A stretch of DNA of 27,394 nt. It comes from QHXQ01 sp036389375. Lineage in GTDB: Bacteria; Acidobacteriota; Blastocatellia; Pyrinomonadales; Pyrinomonadaceae. Under the pieces are notes generated by a model. The model was not told the origin of the DNA. It saw only the letters and a list, made by a program, of their open reading frames with translations, and did no database searches. Position numbers and translations under genes: made by a program. Within the stretch, counting starts at the first letter, position 1. Each line of letters starts with the position of its first letter. The stretch is taken from positions 1 through 27,394 of the forward strand of contig DASVQA010000183.1 in assembly GCA_036389375.1 (NCBI GenBank). Reading direction: 5' to 3'. This document shows positions 14,594 through 22,344 of this stretch, one piece after another.

Positions 14594-16222
14594 TTAAGAC
14601 TCAACTTTGCTCTGCGGCTCTGGCTGTCGTCGTTCATCTGTGGCCGCAAAATTAATCGTCTCGCTCGCCGTGATCCCTGCGTCCTGCTGCACGATGGAAT
14701 GTACGCGCCAGCGCGCGTCGGCGCGGGCGGGGAAATCGAGCCGAAAGTGTGCGCCGCGCGACTCTTCGCGCCAGAGCGCGGTGCGGGCGATGAGCGTGGC
14801 GACCGTCAGGAAGTTGCGCGATGGCGACCGCAGGTTAGCCCGCGCGATCTGTGCAAACTCCGTGAGCGCGCGGGTGAGTGCGGCGCGCGTGCGCAAGATG
14901 CCGACGCGCTCCCACATCAAACGGCGCACGCGCTTACGCACCGCGAGCGCGATCTCGCCGCCGCGCCAATCGCCCGGCGCTGCTGTGTGCGCCGCTTGAG
15001 CCGTTCGCTCGGCATCGGTCAGACCCGCGTGCGCACCATCCGCGCAGGCCGCTGCGCCCGCGCGCGCGCCGAAGACGAGGCCTTCGAGGAGCGAGTTGGA
15101 CGCGAGCCGGTTTGCTCCGTGTACGCCCGTGCAGGCGACTTCGCCCGCCGCGTAAAGCCCTGCGAGCGTCGTGCGCCCGTGCAAGTCCGTGCGTATGCCA
15201 CCCATCGAGTAGTGCGCGGCGGGCGCGACGGGGATCGGCTCGCGCGTGAGATCGAGTCCGTAGCGCAGGCAGGTCGCGTAGATTTTCGGGAAGCGTTCGC
15301 GCACGAAGCGCGCATCGAGGGCCGTCATGTCGAGATAGACGGTGCGCGTGGCTGTGCGGCGGAGTTCGGCGACGATGGAGCGGCTGACCACGTCGCGCGG
15401 CGCGAGTTCCGCGCGCTCGTGATAGCGCGGCATGAAGCGCCGTCCCTCGGCGTTTAGGAGCACGCCTCCCTCGCCGCGCAGCGCCTCGGACAAAAGAAAA
15501 CGCGGCGCGTCCGCCACGTTCAAGGCCGTCGGATGAAACTGCACAAACTCCATGTCGGCCAGTTCCGCGCCCGCGCGATAAGCCATCGCCATGCCGTCAC
15601 CCGTCGCGCCCGCCGGGTTGGTCGTGTGCAGGTAGACCTGCCCCGCGCCGCCCGACGCCAGCACGACGGCCCGCGCCCGCAGCGCGCGCGCCGCACGCAC
15701 GCGTGGATCGAGATAACGCACGCCCCGGCAGCGTCCGTCCGCGACGATCAACTCTTCGACGCCCGCGTGCGGCACAAGTTCGATCCGCCGCGCCGCGCGT
15801 GCGCGTGCGACGAGCGCGCGGACGATCTCGCTGCCCGTCGCATCGCCGTGCGCGTGCAGTATGCGGCGGCGCGAGTGCGCGGCCTCCTGCGTGAAGAGTA
15901 ACTCGCCCTGCGCGCGGTCGAACTCCGCGCCCCACGCCATCAACTCGCGCATGTAGTGTCGCCCGGCGCGGACGAGCACGCCGACCGCCGCCTCGTCGCA
16001 CAAGCCAGCGCCCGCCGCCAGCGTGTCCGCCTCGTGCAACTCCACCTCGTCGTCTTCAGCGAGCACAACCGCGACGCCGCCTTGCGCGTACTCCGTGTTC
16101 GACTCGCCCGTCCGCTCTTTCGTCAACACGGCGACCTGCGCGCCTGTCGCGGCGATCTCCAAAGCGGCGCGCAAGCCCGCCACGCCGCTCCCGACGACGA
16201 TGAAATCCGTCTCATTGCTCAT
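14594..16222 (-). CDS. nadB: L-aspartate oxidase
   Basis: FAD enzyme that oxidises L-aspartate to iminoaspartate, the first step of de novo NAD synthesis, 542 residues. The N-terminal dinucleotide fold is DFIVVGSGVAGLRAALEIA. Family motifs follow: GESNTEYAQGGVAVVL, HSRRRILHAHGDATGSEI, QFHPTALNVADAPRFLLSEALRGEGG in pieces, and SMGGIRTDLHGRTTLAGLYA with GEVACTGVHGANRLASNSLL. These active-site Arg/His segments separate it from generic flavoproteins, although succinate dehydrogenase flavoproteins are close relatives. ATG at 16222 is chosen; an in-frame TTG at 16264 lies over the predicted -10. nadA and nadC are not nearby. Confidence 0.96.
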   Translation of the reverse strand: MSNETDFIVVGSGVAGLRAALEIAATGAQVAVLTKERTGESNTEYAQGGVAVVLAEDDEVELHEADTLAAGAGLCDEAAVGVLVRAGRHYMRELMAWGAEFDRAQGELLFTQEAAHSRRRILHAHGDATGSEIVRALVARARAARRIELVPHAGVEELIVADGRCRGVRYLDPRVRAARALRARAVVLASGGAGQVYLHTTNPAGATGDGMAMAYRAGAELADMEFVQFHPTALNVADAPRFLLSEALRGEGGVLLNAEGRRFMPRYHERAELAPRDVVSRSIVAELRRTATRTVYLDMTALDARFVRERFPKIYATCLRYGLDLTREPIPVAPAAHYSMGGIRTDLHGRTTLAGLYAAGEVACTGVHGANRLASNSLLEGLVFGARAGAAACADGAHAGLTDAERTAQAAHTAAPGDWRGGEIALAVRKRVRRLMWERVGILRTRAALTRALTEFAQIARANLRSPSRNFLTVATLIARTALWREESRGAHFRLDFPARADARWRVHSIVQQDAGITASETINFAATDERRQPEPQSKVES

Positions 16223-16254
16223 CTGTGCTTGATCCGCCAAGATACTAACAAAAG

Positions 16255-16283
16255 ATACTAACAACGACCGTCAGATGGGGCAA
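16255..16283 (-). promoter_or_regulatory. Candidate nadB promoter
   Basis: On the minus strand TTGCCC (16283-16278) and TAGTAT (16260-16255) are 17 bp apart, each 4/6 of consensus. The -10 lies inside one copy of the 13-bp tandem repeat. The leader to the ATG at 16222 would be about 25 nt. Confidence 0.5.
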
Positions 16284-16343
16284 CGCGTATCCGTCGCCGC
16301 ACGCCTGAACCCGTGTCGCGCCGCAGCACCTGAACGCGGTTTG

Positions 16344-16372
16344 TTGACATTCGTGCGCCGCGTCTGTAGTGT
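16344..16372 (+). promoter_or_regulatory. Candidate promoter of the J-domain gene
   Basis: Perfect -35 TTGACA (16344-16349) and a weak -10 TAGTGT (16367-16372) with a 17-bp spacer. The leader would be about 155 nt and starts with the 16382-16403 hairpin. Confidence 0.5.
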
Positions 16373-16533
16373 CAAGTTATAGTCCCGGCAGAGCCGACGG
16401 GACGCCCCACGCGAGCCTCAGCAACAAAAGTTTTTGGCCGGCGGACTGTGCGCGTTGTGCGCGCTCCCGGCGTGCGCGTTCGGCGCTGGCCGCTCTGTCT
16501 GGCCGCGCAGACCAGCTTGAGGGGTGGCGATAA

Positions 16534-17355
16534 GTGTTCGATGATCTGCTGCGTTGCTACGAAGTGTTGGGCGTCGCGCCCGAGGCGACGGCCGAGGAGT
16601 TGAAGGCCGCCTACCGCGATCTGGCGAAGGTCTGGCATCCCGACAGGTTCGCGCACGACCCGCGCCTGCAACAGAAGGCGCAGGAGAAGCTCAAGGAGAT
16701 CAACGAAGCCTACGAGCAGTTGACCTCCGGTCGCGCCCCGCGCCGGACACGCCCGGCCCCGCCACCCGCGCCCGCCGCCGCCCCGCGCCCCACCACGCAC
16801 GAACCCTTCAACGCTTACGCCACACGCACTGCCGCCGCTTACGCCGACGCGCCCACGTCGCCCGTCGCGCGCCGCACACAATCGCAGACGCTCGTGCTCT
16901 CCGCGCTCGTCTCAGCCATCGTGTTCGGCACAGGGGTCGGCGCGCTGCTGATCAAGCGCGCGCCCGACGTGCCGCCTGCCATGCAAAGCGCCGCGCCCGC
17001 GCTGGCGGCCGAACCTCACGCCAGCGATCAAACGGCGGCCGACGACGACGCACGGACGACCGCCGCCACGTCGCGCCAATCCAAGAAACGCGCCACGCCG
17101 CCCACGCCGGTCGTGCCCACACCGCCCGCCGCCTCGTCCCTGCGTGCGCCCGCCGCTGCACCGGTGCGCGCCCTGCCGACCGTCACGCTCACTATTGATC
17201 CGACCACGAACCTGATCGCCACCGCCGCCTGCCCGAACAAGATGCGCGTCACCTACGCGAGCGGCGCAGAACCGCACCAACTCTGCAACGCGCATCATCG
17301 GGCCGCCGCGCCGCGCGCCAAAGATGCCCGCCTGAACGCACCCGCACAGAACTAA
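16534..17355 (+). CDS. J-domain membrane protein with a PBP-like cysteine tail
   Basis: A DnaJ-type J domain occupies residues 1-65, with the Hsp70-activating tripeptide His35-Pro36-Asp37 (LAKVWHPDRFA) and the helix-IV pattern EKLKEINEAYEQL. No Gly/Phe or zinc-finger region follows, so it is not a full DnaJ. After a Pro/Ala linker, residues about 119-140 form one membrane helix (TLVLSALVSAIVFGTGVGALL). A second Ala/Pro/Thr-rich linker leads to VTLTIDPTTNLIATAACPNK and GAEPHQLCNAHH (Cys233, Cys251, His254), which resembles the C-terminal motif of many class A penicillin-binding proteins. GTG at 16534 follows GAGGGG (16519-16524) and begins directly with the J domain. It probably recruits DnaK to the membrane; the role of the tail is unknown. 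Confidence 0.9.
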   Translation: MFDDLLRCYEVLGVAPEATAEELKAAYRDLAKVWHPDRFAHDPRLQQKAQEKLKEINEAYEQLTSGRAPRRTRPAPPPAPAAAPRPTTHEPFNAYATRTAAAYADAPTSPVARRTQSQTLVLSALVSAIVFGTGVGALLIKRAPDVPPAMQSAAPALAAEPHASDQTAADDDARTTAATSRQSKKRATPPTPVVPTPPAASSLRAPAAAPVRALPTVTLTIDPTTNLIATAACPNKMRVTYASGAEPHQLCNAHHRAAAPRAKDARLNAPAQN

Positions 17356-17639
17356 CCAGCACCAGCGCGCCCGCGCACAGGCTCTAAGCTAAAACAGAAC
17401 CTACTACCCGTCGCCGCGCAGTTGACAGCCCGGCCCGGTGTCGGCTCATTTGCCATCCGGGCGGCGACCCTCGGCGTGAGCATGTTGCGCCTGTCCGAGC
17501 GGCGCGCTAGAATGCTCGCACCGTTTCATAGTTCCCCGTTTTCATCGCCGAATTTTCAAGAGGTCGCAGCACGCGAATCAGCCTTGCGCTCCGCGTGTGT
17601 GCGCTTAGCCCGCCCGTCCGCAATGGAGGAGAGATCAAT
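17356..17639. other. Intergenic region before the M16 peptidase gene
   Basis: About 280 nt. It holds one candidate promoter (17485-17513) and the ribosome-binding site of the peptidase gene. I see no terminator for the upstream gene and no credible gene. A short open frame at 17422-17643 has no ribosome site and looks like chance. Confidence 0.5.
17485..17513 (+). promoter_or_regulatory. Candidate promoter of the M16 peptidase gene
   Basis: TTGCGC (17485-17490, 3/6) and TAGAAT (17508-17513, 5/6) are separated by 17 bp. The leader would be about 120 nt. Confidence 0.45.
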
Positions 17640-20600
17640 ATGAGGAGCATCTATCGCCTGTTAGCACTTGCGCTCGCCGCCGCACTGCTTGTGCCGCCCG
17701 CCGCGCTCGCGCAGAAGCGTAAACCACAGACCACGCGTGCCAGCGCCGACGCGCCCACCGCAACGAACGCCGGTGTGCTGCCGCCGATCAAGTTCACCGA
17801 GTTCCGCCTACAGAACGGGCTGCGCGTCATCCTGCATGAGGATCACTCGACGCCGATTGTGGGCGTCAATCTCTGGTATCACGTCGGCTCGAAGAACGAG
17901 ACGCCGGGCAAGACCGGCTACGCGCACCTGTTCGAGCACATGATGTTTCAGGGGTCGAAGAATTACGACGACGACTATTTCAAGCCGGTGCAGGAAGCCG
18001 GCGGCACGCTGAACGGTTCGACCAATCCCGACCGGACAAACTACTGGGAGCTTGTGCCGTCGAACTTTCTTGAATTAGCCCTCTTCATGGAAGCCGACCG
18101 CATGGGCGGGCTGCTCGACGTGCTGAACGAGGCGAAACTCGCCAACCAGCGCGACGTGGTAAAGAACGAGAAGCGCCAGAACTACGACAATCGGCCCTAC
18201 GGGATGGTCGGCGCGAAGATCAACGAGACGCTCTACCCGAAAGATCATCCCTATCACTGGCTGACCATTGGCTCGCTCGACGACCTGAGCAAAGCCTCGC
18301 GCGAAGACATCAGCGCCTTCTTCCGCCGCTACTACACGCCGAACAACGCGAGCCTGTGCATCGCGGGCGACTTCAATCCGCAGCAGGCGCGCGCGTGGGT
18401 CGAAAAATATTTCGGCCCCATCCCGCGCGGGCCGGAAGTTGCGGCGCTCAATCCGCCGCAGCCGGTCATACAGGAGATGAAGCGCGTCGAGTTGGAAGAC
18501 CGCGTCGCGCTGCCGCGCATCTATCTGGTCTGGCCGTCGCAGCCGCAATACAGCGGCGACGAAGCGGCGACCGACACGCTCTCCACGATCTTAGGCGGCG
18601 GCAAATCGTCGCGCCTCTACAAGACGCTCGTCTATGAACGCCAGATCGCGCAGGACGTGTTCGCCTTCAACAACACGGGCGAGTTGGCCGGGCAGTTTCA
18701 GATCGTGGCGACCGCCAAGCCCGGCAAGACGCTCACCGAGCTAGAGGGCGCGATCAACGAAGAGGTCGAGCGCATCAAACAGACGCCGCCCACGCCCGAA
18801 GAACTTGAACGCGCCTATAACGCGCGCGAGTCCGGCTTCATCTACAGCCTGCAAACCGTCGGCGGCTTCGGCGGCAAAAACGATCAACTCAATCAGTACG
18901 CCACGTTCCTCGGTCGCCCCGACTATTTCCAACAAGACCTTGCGCGCTATCGTTCGGTCGCCGCCAAGGACGTGCAGCGCATGGCGCAGCAGTATCTGAC
19001 GGACAAACGTCTGGTCTTTACCGTCACGCCGCGCGCGAAGGGTAAGACGGCGGCCAACGAACCTGCGCCCGAAGCGCCCGCGAAAGCGGCCACCGCGCCG
19101 TCGCAGCAGACCGGCACGGCGCAGGCCGCCGCACAACCCGCGAGCGGCGACAAACCGGCCGGCACGCAGACCGTCAGTAAGACCGAAGCGCGCGCTACGA
19201 CGCCCGCCGGCTCTGCGCCGCCACAGACGGCCGCGCCCGGCGGCGGCGAGAAGAAACGCAACTCCGCCGCGCAGGAGGCGAGTCAGGCCAACCTGCCGAA
19301 GCCGCAGGCCGACCCGACGCTGCGCCTGCCCACGCTTCAACGCCGCAAACTCTCCAACGGTCTTGAAGTCCTGCTCGTCGAGCACCACGAGTTGCCGGTT
19401 GTGACGCTGAACCTCGTCGTCAAATCAGGCGCAGCGACCGACCCGGCCGGCTCGGCGGGGCTTGCGAGCATCACCGCCGACCTGTTGGACGAGGGCACGA
19501 AAACGCGCAGCGCCTTGGACATCTCGGACGCGCTCACCTCAATCGGCGCGCGCCTCGGCACAAGCGCCAGTTGGGACGCGTCCAGCGTTGACCTGCTCAC
19601 GCTCACGCGCCATCTCGACCGCGCGCTCGACATCTATGCCGACGTGCTCACCAACCCGGCCTTTGACGCCACCGAGTTCGGGCGCGTGCGTGCGCGGCGG
19701 CTCGGCGCACTGCAACAGCAGCGCGACGACGCTAACGCTATCGCCAATGTCGTCTATGCCTCGCTGCTCTACGGGCGCGAGCATCCTTACGGCCACCCCA
19801 TCGGCGGCAACGAGCAATCGCTCGGCACGCTCTCCGAAGCGGACGTGCGCCGCTTCTATGAGACTTACTACCGGCCGAACAACGCCGCGCTCGTCGTCGT
19901 CGGCGACGTGACGCCCGCCACCATCATTCCGAAACTCGAACGCGCGTTCGCCGGTTGGAAACGCGGCGACGTGCCCACTCCCGTGAACGTTGACGCGCAG
20001 CCGCCCGCGCGCGACCGCGCCACGCTCTACATCGTGGACAAACCCGGTGCGGCCCAGTCCGTCATACAGATCGGACAGGTCGGCGTGGCGCGCTCGACGC
20101 CGGACTTCTTCCCGCTGCTCGTCTTAAACTCGATGCTCGGCGGCGCGTTCGTCTCGCGCGTCAATCTGAATCTGCGCGAGGACAAGGGCTACACCTACGG
20201 CGCGCGCACCTCGTTCGATTACCGGCGCGGCCCGGGGCCGTTCACCGCAAGCGCAGGCGTCTTTACCAACGTGACGAAAGAGTCGGTCGCGGAATTTCTG
20301 AAAGAGATACGCGGCATCCGCGGCGAGATTCCCGTGACGGATAAGGAACTGACCTACTTCAAGGAGTCGCTCATACGCGGCTTCCCGCGCGGCTTCGAGA
20401 CGCCCGATCAGATCGCCAACCGTTTGTCGGACGTAGTGCTCTACGGGCTGCCGGACGACTACTTCAACCACTTCACGGCGCGCGTCAACGCCGTCACCCG
20501 CGCCGACATCGAACGCGTGGCCAACCGCTACCTTGATCCGGGTCACATGGCGATCCTCGTCGTCGGCGACCGCAAAGTGATCGAGCCGGGTCTGCGCTCG

Positions 20601-20696
20601 CTCACAGACGTAGGCACAACCATCACCCTGCTCGACCCCGAAGGCCGGCCCGCCGGTGGCGGCGGCGCAGGCAGCGGCATGAACAACCAACCCTAA
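17640..20696 (+). CDS. Secreted two-lobed M16 (pitrilysin/insulinase-like) zinc peptidase
   Basis: Exported zinc metallopeptidase of 1018 residues with both M16 halves in one chain. The signal peptide (1-25) ends at ALAQ. The N-terminal half has the inverted zinc motif HLFEH (His96, Glu99, His100), and Glu177 in DVVKNEKRQ is exactly 76 residues further on, the HxxEH-x76-E spacing of the family. A low-complexity Ala/Pro/Thr/Gln linker (about 478-570) joins the second half. That half starts at LPTLQRRKLSNGLEVLLVEHHELP and lacks HxxEH: the equivalent place reads SAGLASITADLL, so it is the structural, non-catalytic lobe. ATG at 17640 follows GGAGGAGAG (17625-17633); an in-frame GTG at 17595 lies upstream of that site. 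Substrates are unknown; peptides in the periplasm are likely. Confidence 0.95.
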   Translation: MRSIYRLLALALAAALLVPPAALAQKRKPQTTRASADAPTATNAGVLPPIKFTEFRLQNGLRVILHEDHSTPIVGVNLWYHVGSKNETPGKTGYAHLFEHMMFQGSKNYDDDYFKPVQEAGGTLNGSTNPDRTNYWELVPSNFLELALFMEADRMGGLLDVLNEAKLANQRDVVKNEKRQNYDNRPYGMVGAKINETLYPKDHPYHWLTIGSLDDLSKASREDISAFFRRYYTPNNASLCIAGDFNPQQARAWVEKYFGPIPRGPEVAALNPPQPVIQEMKRVELEDRVALPRIYLVWPSQPQYSGDEAATDTLSTILGGGKSSRLYKTLVYERQIAQDVFAFNNTGELAGQFQIVATAKPGKTLTELEGAINEEVERIKQTPPTPEELERAYNARESGFIYSLQTVGGFGGKNDQLNQYATFLGRPDYFQQDLARYRSVAAKDVQRMAQQYLTDKRLVFTVTPRAKGKTAANEPAPEAPAKAATAPSQQTGTAQAAAQPASGDKPAGTQTVSKTEARATTPAGSAPPQTAAPGGGEKKRNSAAQEASQANLPKPQADPTLRLPTLQRRKLSNGLEVLLVEHHELPVVTLNLVVKSGAATDPAGSAGLASITADLLDEGTKTRSALDISDALTSIGARLGTSASWDASSVDLLTLTRHLDRALDIYADVLTNPAFDATEFGRVRARRLGALQQQRDDANAIANVVYASLLYGREHPYGHPIGGNEQSLGTLSEADVRRFYETYYRPNNAALVVVGDVTPATIIPKLERAFAGWKRGDVPTPVNVDAQPPARDRATLYIVDKPGAAQSVIQIGQVGVARSTPDFFPLLVLNSMLGGAFVSRVNLNLREDKGYTYGARTSFDYRRGPGPFTASAGVFTNVTKESVAEFLKEIRGIRGEIPVTDKELTYFKESLIRGFPRGFETPDQIANRLSDVVLYGLPDDYFNHFTARVNAVTRADIERVANRYLDPGHMAILVVGDRKVIEPGLRSLTDVGTTITLLDPEGRPAGGGGAGSGMNNQP

Positions 20697-20730
20697 CGCC
20701 GCTTCGCCATTCGGTCGCGGCCAAACACGA

Positions 20731-20766
20731 AGGGCGCGCAGAGAAATCATCTTCTCTGCGCGCCCT
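20731..20766. terminator. Bidirectional terminator-like hairpin
   Basis: Perfect 15-bp stem (20731-20745 with 20752-20766) and a 6-nt loop, midway between the convergent M16 and SET genes. T-runs are poor on both sides, but stem strength and position suggest it ends both transcripts. Confidence 0.7.
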
Positions 20767-20791
20767 GCACTTCTGCACCTGACAATTAAAC

Positions 20792-21265
20792 TTACGCGCG
20801 GGCCGGCTTCCGCCCGCGCTTGACCAGATTGATCGTGCCGCGACAGTCGGGCAGGCGACAGCGACAGCGATAGTCGTCCGGGTGGTAAGAGTTGACGTAG
20901 TCCATCGTGATCTCTTCGCCGGGTGCGATGTCGCGCAGGGCGAAGAAGAGGATGTGGCCGTAGAGGATCTTGACGAAGCAGTTGGGGCGGCACGAGTGGT
21001 TGATGAACTGCGAGCCGTTGCCGCCGCGACTGCCGTCAATGCCCCAGTAAGAGTCTATGGCGCAGATGTGCAGGCGCTGTTGCCCGCGCATGCGCCGCGC
21101 CGCTTCGACGCGCGAGACGCGCTCGCCCACAAGTTCCGCGATCTTCTGCCACTTGCGAAACGGCACGGTCGCAAAACAACCGCGCCCGTCAATCCGCGAC
21201 TTGCCGACCCTGATGCCCGGCGCTACCTGCGGTTGCGCCCCTTCCTTTAACTTTGCTCCACGCAC
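20792..21265 (-). CDS. SET-domain protein (putative protein-lysine methyltransferase)
   Basis: Small SET-domain protein, 157 residues from GTG at 21265. Visible elements in order: the first SET strands IRVGKSRIDGRGCFATVPF (residues 18-36), the AdoMet/knot motif GSQFINHSCRPNC (84-96), the catalytic-Tyr motif EEITMDY (117-123), and a post-SET cluster CRCRLPDC (Cys134, 136, 141) that with Cys96 could bind zinc. All key residues are present, so it is probably active. The start is uncertain: TTG at 21295 overlaps the end of the upstream yceH gene and would suit translational coupling. Bacterial SET proteins are patchy in distribution and often credited to transfer from eukaryotes; here the GC content matches the neighbours. 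The target is unknown. Confidence 0.88.
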   Translation of the reverse strand: MRGAKLKEGAQPQVAPGIRVGKSRIDGRGCFATVPFRKWQKIAELVGERVSRVEAARRMRGQQRLHICAIDSYWGIDGSRGGNGSQFINHSCRPNCFVKILYGHILFFALRDIAPGEEITMDYVNSYHPDDYRCRCRLPDCRGTINLVKRGRKPARA

Positions 21266-21287
21266 AATCTCTCGCGCCCTCTTGTCA

Positions 21288-21962
21288 TTATTCAAACTGC
21301 TTTTTGAACTCTGCGAACTGCTGTTGTAGCTCCGCCAATTCACCGCGCAGCGCCGCCACCTCGCGCTCAAGTCCCGCGATACGCTCGTTCTCTGCGCGCA
21401 CGGCGATGGTGGCCGGCTCAAGCCGCAGGCTGCGCGGCTGCTCCTCAACTTCGACGGGCCCCGCGAGCAGGTGCGCGTAGCGCGACTCCTTGCGCCCCGC
21501 CTGACGTGGCAGCTTGACGACGAGCGGGCCGGCGGCGTGCTCCATCAACGCTTGCAGCGTCGCTTCGACGTAAGCGAGTTCCGAGAACGAGTAGAGCCGC
21601 TCCGTGCGCCCGCGCAACTCGCCAACCGTCTGCGGCCCGCGCAGCAATAACACGCACAGCACGGCCAGTTCGGCCGACTTCAATGGGATCACTTCCGTCA
21701 GCACGTGGCGATACTTCGGCACGCGCCCGTCCGCCGTCTGCACGACGCGCGCCAGCTTCTTTTCGCGCAGCCGCTCCAACGCGCTCGCCACCGTGCGCTC
21801 GTCGTAGGCGACGACCGGCTCGCGGTTCGAGCTTTGGTTGCAGGCGTGCAGGAGCGCGTTCAGCGTGAGCGGGTAATACTCCGGCGTCGTCACCTGCTTC
21901 TCGATGAGCGAGCCGAGCACGCGCACTTCCACGTCGTCTAATTTGATCTGCAAGGCGGTCAA
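21288..21962 (-). CDS. yceH: YceH/UPF0502 (DUF480) family protein
   Basis: Protein of 224 residues in the DUF480/UPF0502 family, whose role is not established. The family's tandem winged-helix pattern is clear: VRVLGSLIEKQVTTPEYYPLT, LNALLHACNQSSNREPVV, LRGPQTVGELRGRTERLYSF, and KESRYAHLLAGPVE, all closely like E. coli YceH. The C-terminus (about 185-224) is a heptad-like coiled coil (ENERIAGLEREVAALRGELA), which suggests dimerisation. The start is unclear: TTG at 21962 or TTG at 21950, neither with a Shine-Dalgarno. The SET gene begins at or just after its stop, so the pair is co-transcribed. Confidence 0.92.
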   Translation of the reverse strand: MTALQIKLDDVEVRVLGSLIEKQVTTPEYYPLTLNALLHACNQSSNREPVVAYDERTVASALERLREKKLARVVQTADGRVPKYRHVLTEVIPLKSAELAVLCVLLLRGPQTVGELRGRTERLYSFSELAYVEATLQALMEHAAGPLVVKLPRQAGRKESRYAHLLAGPVEVEEQPRSLRLEPATIAVRAENERIAGLEREVAALRGELAELQQQFAEFKKQFE

Positions 21963-22000
21963 GCTTTTTTGTTCGTCGTCAGTTTGTAGTGGTTAGCAGT

Positions 22001-22291
22001 TCAATCCAGACGCTCGCGGCCACACGTGCCGCAGCGATAGGGCCGCCCCAGCAATAGATTCTGCACCGGGTTCAAATCGTTCAACTTCCCGATCACGCGC
22101 GACACCAGCCGCAGCGGGAGTGGCTCGCGGCGGTTGATGCGCGCCAGACTCCCCGCATGGCTGATCGAGATGTGATCCGTCACGCGCCGACACTGCTCGC
22201 AATAGAAATCTCTGTGCTGGCCGCTCAGGTTCAGCGCGCGATCAACTAACTGCTTCTCCAAAATGTGCGTCACACTGTCCCAGAAACTCAT
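22001..22291 (-). CDS. Small four-cysteine (zinc-ribbon-like) hypothetical protein
   Basis: A 96-residue protein that I do not recognise. Two CxxC knuckles, Cys31/Cys34 (FYCEQCRRVTDHIS) and Cys87/Cys90 (YRCGTCGRERLD), suggest one zinc ribbon formed by distant pairs, with a basic helical middle. No signal peptide is seen, so it should be cytoplasmic. ATG at 22291 is chosen because the conserved-looking reading starts MSFWDSVTHILEKQ and a GGTGGG lies upstream; a start at 22306 is also in frame. It lies 38 nt upstream of yceH on the same strand, so a role tied to nucleic acid is possible but unproven. Confidence 0.7.
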   Translation of the reverse strand: MSFWDSVTHILEKQLVDRALNLSGQHRDFYCEQCRRVTDHISISHAGSLARINRREPLPLRLVSRVIGKLNDLNPVQNLLLGRPYRCGTCGRERLD

Positions 22292-22309
22292 GGCAGTTTG
22301 ACCCACCGT

Positions 22310-22340
22310 GCGGGCGCGGCTGGCGATCAGCCGCGCCCGC
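22310..22340. terminator. Strong hairpin between two minus-strand genes
   Basis: Perfect 13-bp GC-rich stem (22310-22322 with 22328-22340) and a 5-nt loop. It lies 4 nt past the stop of the secreted-protein gene on the minus strand. T-richness follows it only on the plus strand (TTTAATTTT, 22344-22352), not in the direction of the genes, so it may act as a weak terminator or as an mRNA 3' stabiliser. Confidence 0.55.
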
Positions 22341-22344
22341 GCCT

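Larger units (their letters stand above)
16223..16533. other. Divergent nadB / J-domain gene intergenic region
   Basis: About 310 nt. It holds a perfect 13-bp tandem repeat (AAGATACTAACAA at 16239-16251 and 16252-16264) over the nadB -10, promoters for both directions, and a leader hairpin for the J-domain gene (GTCCCG 16382-16387 with CGGGAC 16398-16403). No gene is seen in it. Confidence 0.6.

Noticed and set aside
14699..15457. A 252-residue plus-strand frame opposite nadB
   Set aside because: Overlaps nadB, whose flavoenzyme motifs are unambiguous.
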